Source: Chloroflexota bacterium
Lineage (GTDB): Bacteria; Chloroflexota; UBA4733
DNA: 17,957 nucleotides
Assembly: GCA_023381895.1 (NCBI GenBank)
Contig: JAMCTA010000134.1
Coordinates: forward strand, 1-17,957
Reading direction: 5' to 3'
The position numbers and the translations under genes were made by a program. This document shows positions 1 to 6,274 of this stretch, one piece after another. The first letter of the stretch is position 1; the number at the start of each line of letters is the position of its first letter. The notes below the pieces were generated by a model, which saw only the letters and a program-made list of their open reading frames with translations, had not been told where the DNA came from and ran no database searches.

Positions 1-699
1 CGCAATCTCGGCGCTCCACTGGGTGATGCTGTCGTTGAGGAAGTCGATGTGGGCAAGGTGCAGTGCGAGCAGCATGCGATGGTGGTCGTTGACTTGCCCG
101 GTCAGGGCGCGCGCTAGAACCTCACGCTTCTGGCGCAGCCGCCCCTTCGCGAGACCTGCCAGCTCGACGGGATCACTGGTGCCCGCCAGAATGGCTTCGA
201 TCATCGCCCGACCGGAGACGCCCAGGATGTCGCTGGCAACACCGCTCAGCTTGAGGTTGGCGTCCTCCAATACCTCGGGCAACCGATTGACCACAGCGCT
301 GCGCTCGTCGATCAGCGTCGTGCGGGTGCGCGTCCGATCCCCCACCTCCCGCTGGAAGCGCTCTGGGATAAAGCTGGGGCGGATCAAGCCGTGCTGGAAC
401 AACTCCGCGATCCACTGCGCATCTTGCACGTCCGTCTTCCAGCCAGGCATGCCCCTGATATGGACGGCGTTGGCAACCAACACCTGCGCGCAACTCTCCA
501 GGACATTGAACTCCGGCTTCCAATAGACGCCCGTCGCCTCCACCAGCCACGCGCCGAGTGCGGCCAAGCCTTCGGTCGTGGTACGAAAGGTCCGTACCTC
601 CTTGCCGCCGTCACCGGTGACGGCGGCCCGCAACAGCCAGGCCACCACCGTGTCGCGATGCACGTCCAACCCACAACACACCCGATGCACGACCTCCAT
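1..699 (-). CDS. IS110-family transposase, N-terminal 233 aa (runs off left edge)
   Basis: This is a DEDD-type recombinase of the IS110 family. The frame is open from the ATG at 699 to base 1, so the C-terminal half lies outside the window. The RuvC-like motifs are visible: GLDVHRD (D12), EATGVYWKP (E54) and KTDVQDAQWIAEL (D90, D93), followed by the family's HGLIRPSFIPE segment. ATG 699 was chosen because it gives the usual N-terminus (MEVVHRVCCGLDVHRD) and has an AGAGCAGG stretch just upstream. Oddity: only 42 residues separate D12 and E54, against 53 (D13 to E66) in the second IS110 transposase of this window. The beta-strand normally preceding the catalytic E seems missing, suggesting an in-frame deletion of about 11 residues and an inactive copy. 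The family call is firm; activity is doubtful. Confidence 0.9.
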   Translation of the reverse strand, partial: MEVVHRVCCGLDVHRDTVVAWLLRAAVTGDGGKEVRTFRTTTEGLAALGAWLVEATGVYWKPEFNVLESCAQVLVANAVHIRGMPGWKTDVQDAQWIAELFQHGLIRPSFIPERFQREVGDRTRTRTTLIDERSAVVNRLPEVLEDANLKLSGVASDILGVSGRAMIEAILAGTSDPVELAGLAKGRLRQKREVLARALTGQVNDHHRMLLALHLAHIDFLNDSITQWSAEIA

Positions 700-992
700 T
701 GCCTGCTCTTTTTCTGTGTCGCCGTGTGGCACGGCAGCGCAGGCAGCGCCTTCAACAGCTACTGGTCGCGTGGTCCCCCCCTGGTTGCCACAGTCGATGG
801 CGCCTCGCGATGCCCCGGTCAGACTGCTGTGCGGGTTCGTGACACCAGACAAACGCCGACTATGGTCCGCTGCCGCACACGCTCGACGAGCGCATCCACC
901 CTCGCCATTTCCATCCGCGATGGTCGCGCCGCGGCGCGGCAGAAACTGCTGGCAAACCTCCATTGTGGGGCGAAATCAGACGGCGACTGAAG
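700..992 (-). other. Non-coding IS110 end upstream of the transposase (candidate bridge-RNA region)
   Basis: About 290 bp without a credible gene lie between the transposase start and the SpoIID-gene stop. In IS110-group elements the long non-coding left end upstream of the recombinase encodes the structured bridge RNA, so this is where one would be expected. A 14-nt perfect palindrome (CGCGCCGCGGCGCG, 925-938) lies within it, without a following T-run. I cannot place the element boundary; the part nearest 990 may simply be the 3' flank of the SpoIID gene. Confidence 0.35.
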
Positions 993-2552
993 CTAATTTG
1001 GCAAAAGCAGAGCGGCGAGCGCGGGCGCGGGGCCGATGGACTGTCCGTTGATGTAGGCGACGTTGTGGGTGGTCCAGACCAGCACGAGGTAGCGGCCATT
1101 GACCGCTGGTCGCAGCACCTCCATGGCGGTCCATTGCGGCGCGCTGCCGAAGACGATCGCCTGTCCGTTGGTCCCTGACCACAAGCGCGCTGGCACGAAG
1201 TTCTCTACCCAGAAAGGGGAAAAGCTGGCTGGCGCTGGAGCAGTGGGTGGCGGACTGGTAGGGGTGGCAGCAACAGTACCGGCTGAGGAGTTGGGGGTCC
1301 AGGGCAGCACTGCACCAGTAGCGACGTAGCCCGCTCTGCCATTCGCTGGATCATGCACCGGGAGCCACGAGCCGCTCGGCGGCCCGAGCACGAGCAAGGG
1401 GGCTACTGTAGGCAAGGCGACGATCGACGTTGTGCTCGCTGACGGCCCGGTCCGCAGAGATGTTGCCGGTGCAGTGGTCAGCACCCACGGGGGTAGAACA
1501 CGCGGCGAGATGTGCGAAGTGGCCGAGCTGCTTGTCGGCGTTGGCACCGACCGTGTGGTGGGCGGTGGTAATGGTGGGACCGGCTGCAGGCGGGGCATCC
1601 AAGAGGGTGCGGGGACAATCTGGAAATCGGCGCTCAGGAGTGTGTGACTCAAGCGTTGGCCCTCATTGATGACCATCCGAAAGATGGCGGCTGGGACCGT
1701 TTTTGTTCCCGCGTCTCCCTGCAGCTTGACCCACTCGAGACGGCCGCCCTGATCCCGTGGGCCATACGTGAGGGTCTGCAGATTACCCACGGCCGTTCGC
1801 GGATCAGCCGCGAGGAGACGGCTCAGCTCTTCGGTGGAGAAGGGTCCGGCCTGCCAGTGCTGGTAGGGGCAGCTCTGTCCGTAGGGCTGCCCATTCGGCG
1901 AGACGTCGTCGATGGCACGTAAGAAAGGCAGCGGCGACCCCGGCCAAACGTCCTCATTATTGGCCGTCCAGGTCAGGCTGCAGGCGTGAAAGTAGGCAGG
2001 GATGATCTTACCCTGGTAGATCAAGACCTGATCGCGCGTCGCGGACACTGCGGCCAGCGCACCCGGCCGGGCGGTGGCGCCAAAGACCTGATTGCTCACG
2101 GTGCTCGTGACGTCGAACGGACGGTCTGGCGTCAAGCTCCAGATCGCGTAGGTGCGGCTGGCAATCGTCTGCGCCTCGACCGCTGCTGCCGGCCAGTGTG
2201 CTGGCAACTCGGATGAGACGACGGAAGCCAGGTATTGCTGCAAGGGAAGCGAGACCACCTGATCAGTGGGGAGCAGCACGCGGATGCGTTGCTGGTCAAC
2301 TCCCGCGTGGCGGTCCAGGATCGTGCCAGAGTAATAGGCGGCAAGAATGTGCCCGGCTGTCTCCCCGGCGAGCGCTCTGCCGCGCGCACCCCACTGGCTC
2401 ATACCGACTCCGTGTCCTCCACCCTGGCCGTCAAAAACGACGACCTCATCGGGAGTAAACGGGAAGCTCGAATCAGCGGCTGCTGCCTGTGGCACAAGCA
2501 GCACACTCACCAGAAGGAGAACCCCTAGGACCATGCGCACGTAGCCGACCAT
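993..2552 (-). CDS. Secreted SpoIID/LytB-domain protein with C-terminal SH3-like modules
   Basis: This is probably an exported peptidoglycan-remodelling protein. SpoIID is a lytic transglycosylase acting on denuded glycan during sporulation; many non-sporulating bacteria carry homologues of unknown role. Residues 1-26 form a signal peptide (hydrophobic run ending PQAAAA). GHGVGMSQWGARGRA (about 47-60) is a family hallmark. VVSSELPAHWPAAAVEAQTIASRTYA (about 111-136) matches the SpoIID catalytic block, E115 aligning with the catalytic Glu. NNEDVWPG and the following RAIDD fit the end of the domain. A Pro/Thr/Ser-rich linker (about 320-400) leads to an SH3-like stretch and a terminal LWSG...FGSAPQW module. 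Start: AAGGAGG at 2557-2563 lies 4 nt from ATG 2552 but only 1 nt from the upstream GTG 2555, so ATG is preferred; the protein is 519 aa. It appears monocistronic and intact. Confidence 0.88.
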   Translation of the reverse strand: MVGYVRMVLGVLLLVSVLLVPQAAAADSSFPFTPDEVVVFDGQGGGHGVGMSQWGARGRALAGETAGHILAAYYSGTILDRHAGVDQQRIRVLLPTDQVVSLPLQQYLASVVSSELPAHWPAAAVEAQTIASRTYAIWSLTPDRPFDVTSTVSNQVFGATARPGALAAVSATRDQVLIYQGKIIPAYFHACSLTWTANNEDVWPGSPLPFLRAIDDVSPNGQPYGQSCPYQHWQAGPFSTEELSRLLAADPRTAVGNLQTLTYGPRDQGGRLEWVKLQGDAGTKTVPAAIFRMVINEGQRLSHTLLSADFQIVPAPSWMPRLQPVPPLPPPTTRSVPTPTSSSATSHISPRVLPPWVLTTAPATSLRTGPSASTTSIVALPTVAPLLVLGPPSGSWLPVHDPANGRAGYVATGAVLPWTPNSSAGTVAATPTSPPPTAPAPASFSPFWVENFVPARLWSGTNGQAIVFGSAPQWTAMEVLRPAVNGRYLVLVWTTHNVAYINGQSIGPAPALAALLLPN

Positions 2553-3392
2553 CACCCCTCCTTGTCACTACCCCTCATAACGGTAGAGTTCTCGAAACGT
2601 CTCGTAGCAGTAACCCATCGAGGACTTTTTTACTCGCACGCAGTGTGAGGAGGTGATGGCAAGAGAGCTACCAGGGGAGACGAGCGGCGTGGGGTGTGCC
2701 GTTGCTGCTGGCTCTAGGAAAGTCCCTGCAGTGAGTTGCTACGCGGGAGCCGGGTAGGCCTTGGGGCGATACTCGTTGGCACCGCGAGGTCCATGTCGAT
2801 ACTCGCGTGAAGGGGAGACCAACACATGCAGAGACTGCCGTGCTCCATTCGGTCTGTCCACTACGAGGATATCTCTACCATTACCACACCGGATCGCTGC
2901 TTCCAACACACACTCGACCTTCTCCCGGTGCGTACGCACGGCCCGGCCTCCCGGACGCCATCCCCCTCTCCATGGGCGCTCGCTGGCCAGCAGCGCAGCA
3001 GTCCGGCCACCGACGGTTCACCGGCGTGAGTCAGACGCGGGCGTCATCTTGGTCGGTCACTGCCGGAAGAGGTACCGACCCTGGGGAACGGCCACGTTTT
3101 GACTACGCGGCTTCCGTGCGCGTGAAGTCGGCCACCGTCCATTGGGCCCGGCACCTCGGCCGGGAGGGCTCGTGCCAGGGCGCAGGGGTCACCCGTTGGG
3201 CGACCAGCAGGCAGAGAATCACCCAGGCAACGGTGCTCAGGACGGTTCGCTGCGTTCCGTTCAGGTAGGACTTGCCCCGTGTCGCGACGTCCCCATAGCC
3301 TATCTGCGAAGCAGTCACAGCGCCTCCCAACACGTTGGAAAGATGGGAGCAGTGTATCAACTGCCTTGCCTTGTTAGGCTCTCCAAAAGAGT
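2553..3392. other. Gene-poor interval with IS110-end remnant
   Basis: I see no convincing gene in these 840 bp. The short open frames (for example 2739-2939 and 3103-3396, both minus) resemble no family I know and have no clear ribosome binding site; the second contains one hydrophobic stretch. The interval holds the IS110-end-like copy at 2944-3069, a 12-nt perfect palindrome GTGCGTACGCAC at 2928-2939 just beside that copy, and an inverted repeat GGTCGGT/ACCGACC (3051-3057 and 3073-3079). The first bases probably contain the promoter of the SpoIID gene, but I could not define a -35/-10 pair. Confidence 0.5.
2944..3069 (-). repeat. Orphan copy of IS110 left-end-like sequence (copy A)
   Basis: About 125 bp closely match 4741-4867, the non-coding end directly upstream of the second IS110 transposase. 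Shared blocks include CATGGGCGCTCGCTGG, CAGCAGTCCGGCCA, CGACGGTTC, AGTCAGACGCGGGCGTC and TTGGTCGGTC, in the same order and orientation with a few indels. By eye identity is above 80 percent, falling away after about 3069. No transposase frame follows on the minus strand where one would be expected (below about 2900). It is therefore an orphan end, a decayed element, or a miniature derivative. Confidence 0.7.
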
Positions 3393-3405
3393 TCATATGC
3401 GGCTG

Positions 3406-3433
3406 TCAAGCCCCGCGTCGACGCGGGGCTTGA
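3406..3433. repeat. 28-nt perfect palindrome at the transposase 3' end
   Basis: Bases 3406-3433 equal their own reverse complement (TCAAGCCCCGCG, TCGA, then the mirror arm). On the minus strand the hairpin spans the last codons (LKPRVDAGL) of the IS110 transposase frame, about 10 bases before its TGA. It could stop or stabilise the transcript, or be part of the element's right-end structure. There is no T-run, so a classical intrinsic terminator is not shown. Confidence 0.75.
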
Positions 3434-3916
3434 GGAACGTGGGATCGTAGGTCGCGCCGGTCCGCAGCAGGTGGAAGATGACCTTGAGGCGGCGGGAGAG
3501 GATGGTGAGCGCTTCTTTCTTGGCCCGGCCGCGGTCAAGGAGGCGCTGATAGCGCCCCTTCCACTCTGAGCGATAGCGCACGGCTACCAGGGTCGCCAGA
3601 TACAAGGCGTGGCGGAGCGCGCCGGGGCCTTGCTTGGAGGGCTTCTTCTGCCCGACGAAGGCGCCGCTCTGGCGGGTGCGCGGTTCCAGGCCGGCGTAGG
3701 CGATGACCTCGTCCACGTTGGCGAAGCGGTGGATGTCGCCCAGCTCGGCGTGGATGGTCGCGGCGTGCAGCGGGCCAATGCCCGGGATGTCTTGGAGCCG
3801 TCGGCCATCCTCGTCCTCGCGCAGCGCCTCGACGATGGCGCGTTCCAATTCGGCGGTCCACTGCTGCAAGTCGGCCAAATGGCGCGCGAAGGTGCGCACC
3901 ACGACTGACCGGGCGG

Positions 3917-4004
3917 CGACCGCCCGCGTGCTCGCGGCGGAGTGGCCACTTTTTCCTTATTCATCATCATTAAACCCGACCGCCCGCGTGCTCGCGGCGG
4001 AGTG
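3917..4004 (-). CRISPR. CRISPR-like unit: 28-bp repeat, 32-bp spacer, 28-bp repeat
   Basis: Bases 3917-3944 and 3977-4004 are identical over exactly 28 bp and differ at the next base on each side. They flank a 32-bp AT-rich segment (3945-3976, about 34 percent GC) unlike its GC-rich surroundings. The repeat is itself transposase coding sequence and forms an imperfect GC hairpin (CCGCCGCG...CGCGGGCGG), similar in shape to type I-E CRISPR repeats. The geometry (28 + 32) matches one unit of a type I array. No cas genes or further repeats are in the window, so this is not an array. It may be an off-target spacer integration with duplication of a repeat-like site, or an unrelated duplication. Confidence 0.45.
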
Positions 4005-4694
4005 CCGCGCCAGCGCCTGCAACTCGCTCGCTTGGGCCTCACCCCAGCGTCCCGCGCTGTGCTCCCCGAGGAGCGCCGCCAGTTCTGCCAACGGAGCCGC
4101 CGTCAGCTCCCGAGCCGAGCCGTAGCACCCCAGGAGCGCGAGCATGGCCGGGTGGACCAGGTCGGCGCCGTCCGGTCGGTGATCCTCCAGCTCCGGGAAG
4201 ACCACCACCAGCTCATCTCAGAGGCGCTGGCGCGCCGCCGTCCGACTCTGCACCAGGTCGCGCCGGGCCCGCGTCAGCTCCCACAACGCCTGGACTGTTT
4301 CGTCGGGCAGTGTGCTCGCTCGACCATAGCCAGCGAGCAACCCACGGGCGATGATCTGGGCGTCGATGCCGTCGGTCTTGGCGCGCAGCCCCAGGCTGGT
4401 CACCCAGGACGCGGTCTGGCGCGGGTTCAGGACGACCACCCGGTAGCCCGCCTGCGTGAGCGCGTCGTGCAGCGGCTCCCAGAGACTGCCTGTCGCCTCG
4501 ACGCCGATCAGCAGGCTGGCCGGCGCGCCCCACTGCCCCAGCCAGGCGCGCAGCTCGGCGTAACCCTCGACCGTCGCCGCGATCGGCCTGGGCCCCTGGC
4601 GCACCTTGCCCGTCGGCGCCTCCAGGTCGCAGACCATGTGCGACCGCTTGGCGACGTCCATCCCGACGACGCAGCGGATCCCTTCCTCTAGCAT

Positions 4695-4945
4695 GGGGCC
4701 AGCCTCCTCTGCGGGTGTCCCGACGCGGCTGGGCGGCGGCCTGGCCTCCCGGGCGCCGTTCCCTCGTCCATGGGCGCTCGCTGGCAGACCAGCGGCGCAG
4801 CAGTCCGGCCATCGACGGTTCGCCGGCGGGAGTCAGACGCGGGCGTCTTTTTTGGTCGGTCGCCGCCGAAAGGGGGGACGAAGCCCGTCGTCTGCCAGCC
4901 ACGGGACCAAAGGGACCCAGCCCCTCCCGTCCGCCCCCAATATAC
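4695..4945 (-). mobile_element. Non-coding left end of the second IS110 element (candidate bridge-RNA region)
   Basis: About 250 bp directly upstream of the IS110 transposase start have no gene. The part at 4741-4867 recurs as an orphan at 2944-3069, which supports its being a conserved functional end rather than random flank. It can fold: TTTGGTC (4851-4857) pairs with GACCAAA (4905-4911), with smaller GC hairpins between. In IS110-group elements this end encodes the bridge RNA that selects donor and target DNA. That role is inferred from position and family; the outer boundary is not resolved. Confidence 0.5.
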
Positions 4946-5017
4946 GAGGGGGCCACTCTCTAGGGAGAACCTTTCCCGTCCAGCCCTAATAGACGAGGCC
5001 CTGCCTACTCGCGAGAT
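4923..5017. repeat. Two tandem copies of a ~45-bp dispersed repeat
   Basis: The two units share the core TCCCGTCC, then CCC, then AATA(T/G)ACGAGG. They begin near 4924 and 4973, a period of about 49 bp, and both continue into a GCC...ACTC stretch. A third copy lies at 8427-8475 beside the ISL3 relic. They are imperfect, roughly 70-75 percent alike by eye. In the first unit CCCCC and GGGGG flank the AATATACGA loop, so it can form a hairpin. Function is unknown; this may be a small mobile repeat or part of an insertion-sequence flank. Confidence 0.4.
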
Positions 5018-5277
5018 ACCCTTGACTATTGCACCTCCAAACCTGAGCGTATCGACCAGCACAATCCGCACGGCCCGAGTTTCAGGCATTTCTTAGGGCA
5101 ATGTCTCTCTGGCGGCGGCTATTTGCCTGCACCATGATCTTAATGTTACGTGAGCAATCCAATGTCGCTTCCTGCCAGAGAAGCTATTGAGATGAGCTGG
5201 CATTGCTATCCACGGTGATTCGGTTCTATCTCGTTTTCCTCCCCGCCGGAGGCTAAGTTGATAAGGAGAGCAGCAAT
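5018..5277. other. Intergenic region before the L,D-transpeptidase gene
   Basis: These 260 bp contain no gene that I can support. TTGACT occurs at 5022-5027, but no acceptable -10 lies 16-18 bp downstream. A clear ribosome binding site, AAGGAG at 5263-5268, sits 9 nt before the ATG at 5278. Confidence 0.4.
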
Positions 5278-6155
5278 ATGACACAGCTCCTTATCACCCT
5301 ACTGTTGGCTGCCTTGCTGAGTATTCCGGCCATCGCGCAGGCGGCAGCAGCGCCGTCGTGCCACTTCGTGCTGGGGTTCGCAGCCTTGTACCAGAGAATC
5401 CCCAATGTCGTTGGCCAGTGCGTGCAGAATCAATACGGTACAGCCAACGGCAATGCCTATCAGCACACGACCAACGGGTTGCTAGTGTGGAAACGCGATA
5501 CCAACTGGACGGGATTTACCAACGGCTACCATACCTGACCTGGGTCGAGGGACCATACGGTCTCCAGGAGCGACTCAACACCCAGCGCTTCGCCTGGGAA
5601 CTTGACGACCGTAAGATTCCCGCCGACATTACCGTGCTCCCATCGCAGCCAGCGGTGCCGGCCCGGCCCACCTGGAGTGGCCTGAATAGCCCAGTCGCTT
5701 CCGGCGCGACGTCGTGGCTTGATCACCTGGAGGCGCTCGCGGCCAACCCTGGTCCAAACAAGGCAATCGTCATCCATCTCACTGCCCAATCGCTCACGGC
5801 TTATGACAACGGCCGGGCGATCCTGACGACGACCGTCCCGTCGTGACGGTCGTATTTGCGGACGCCAATCGGCCTCGACACAATCACGTGGCACGCCAGC
5901 CCCTACCTGTTCATCTCTCCCTGGCCGCGAAGCAGTTCTTTCTGGTATCCGCGCTCCTGGGTTCATTGGGTGCTGCATTTCCATTCCGGTGGTTACTTCA
6001 TCCACGACGCCCCGTGGGAACCTAGCTGGGCATACGGCCCAGGCTCGGAGAATGGGCCGCACTCTAGCCACGGCTGCGTACAGGTGCCGTACAAGGCGAT
6101 GTACTTCCTGTACAACTGGACTCCGAACGGTGCACTCGTGATCATCGTTCCGTAG
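5278..6155 (+). pseudogene. Secreted L,D-transpeptidase (YkuD domain), interrupted by a frameshift and a stop
   Basis: L,D-transpeptidases make 3-3 cross-links in peptidoglycan outside the membrane. Residues 1-25 form a signal peptide (MTQLLITLLLAALLSIPAIA). An N-terminal module follows (CHFVLGFAALYQRIPNVVGQC...HTTNGLLVW), then GPYGLQERLNTQRFAWE. The YkuD domain runs from KAIVIHLTAQSLTAYDNG to HSSHGCVQVP, which holds the catalytic Cys (codon 6075-6077), with the upstream His in GGYFIHDAPWE. Two lesions break it. A 5-bp tandem duplication ACCTG ACCTG (5533-5542) shifts the frame after NGYHT; removing one copy gives YHTWVEGPYG. A TGA at 5844-5846 lies in a 7-nt loop between inverted repeats; inverting that loop restores VTTGRSYLRTPIG. 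All catalytic residues survive, so inactivation is recent or reversible. The start is supported by AAGGAG 9 nt upstream. It could be phase-variable rather than dead. Confidence 0.88.
5829..5853. repeat. Inverted repeat with 7-nt loop (microinversion site)
   Basis: ACGACCGTC (5829-5837) and GACGGTCGT (5845-5853) are perfect 9-nt inverted repeats around the loop CCGTCGT (5838-5844). As read, the loop and its edge encode P-S-stop. Its reverse complement, ACGACGG, would give V-T-T-G-R in the same frame, the conserved YkuD motif. The arms are unchanged by inversion. Confidence 0.85.
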
Positions 6156-6274
6156 GCTCGTTATAGGGAGAGCTAGACGGTGGAGTGCCATTCTCCTGGG
6201 GGCGGCCAGCCTTGGTGAGCCAGCAGAGTTGACCCTGGTACTCCGAGCCAGTAGCCTTGGAGGGAGGTGAACTG

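Larger units (their letters stand above)
3393..4694 (-). pseudogene. IS110-family transposase, disrupted by an in-frame stop and a 60-bp repeat-spacer insertion
   Basis: The remnant encodes a second, distinct IS110 transposase. The N-terminal DEDD domain has GMDVAKRSH (D13), GVEATGSLWEP (E66) and AKTDGIDAQ (D108, D111). The C-terminal Transposase_20 domain shows DIPGIGPLHAATIHAELG, YAGLEPRTRQSG and the SKQGPGALRHALYLA block with the conserved Ser. All three pieces (4694-4218, 4217-3957, 3956-3393) are in the same frame. Lesion 1 is a TGA at 4218-4220 within AARQRL*DELVVVFPE, most simply CGA to TGA. Lesion 2 is an in-frame 60-bp insertion at 3917-3976 that duplicates 28 bp and brings a TAA (3957-3959). 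Removing one 60-bp unit restores TRAVAARSVVVRTF and a 413-aa frame, normal for the family. ATG 4694 is preceded by GAGGAGG at 8 nt. Most likely inactive. Confidence 0.9.

Noticed and set aside
23..1051. Plus-strand open frames across the left edge (23-526, 391-990, 578-1051)
   Set aside because: The minus strand here encodes a clear IS110 transposase; the plus frames are low-complexity Arg/Ser-rich shadows or lie in its non-coding end.
2739..2939. Minus-strand 66-codon frame next to the orphan IS110 end
   Set aside because: It does not resemble a transposase or any family known to me and has no clear ribosome binding site.
3103..3396. Minus-strand 97-codon frame with one hydrophobic stretch
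   Set aside because: No recognisable family; it overlaps the transposase stop and lacks a convincing ribosome binding site.
3917..4004. A true CRISPR array
   Set aside because: Only one spacer, no cas genes in the window, and the repeat is native transposase coding sequence; kept only as a CRISPR-like insertion.
5843..6025. Plus-strand frame 5843-6025 and the large minus frame 5526-6386
   Set aside because: Both are shadows of the L,D-transpeptidase gene, whose catalytic motifs lie in another frame.
6229..6257. TTGACC-N17-TAGCCT promoter-like pair before the M23 peptidase
   Set aside because: A transcript from it would start inside or after the gene's ribosome binding site, and the -10 matches only half of the consensus.
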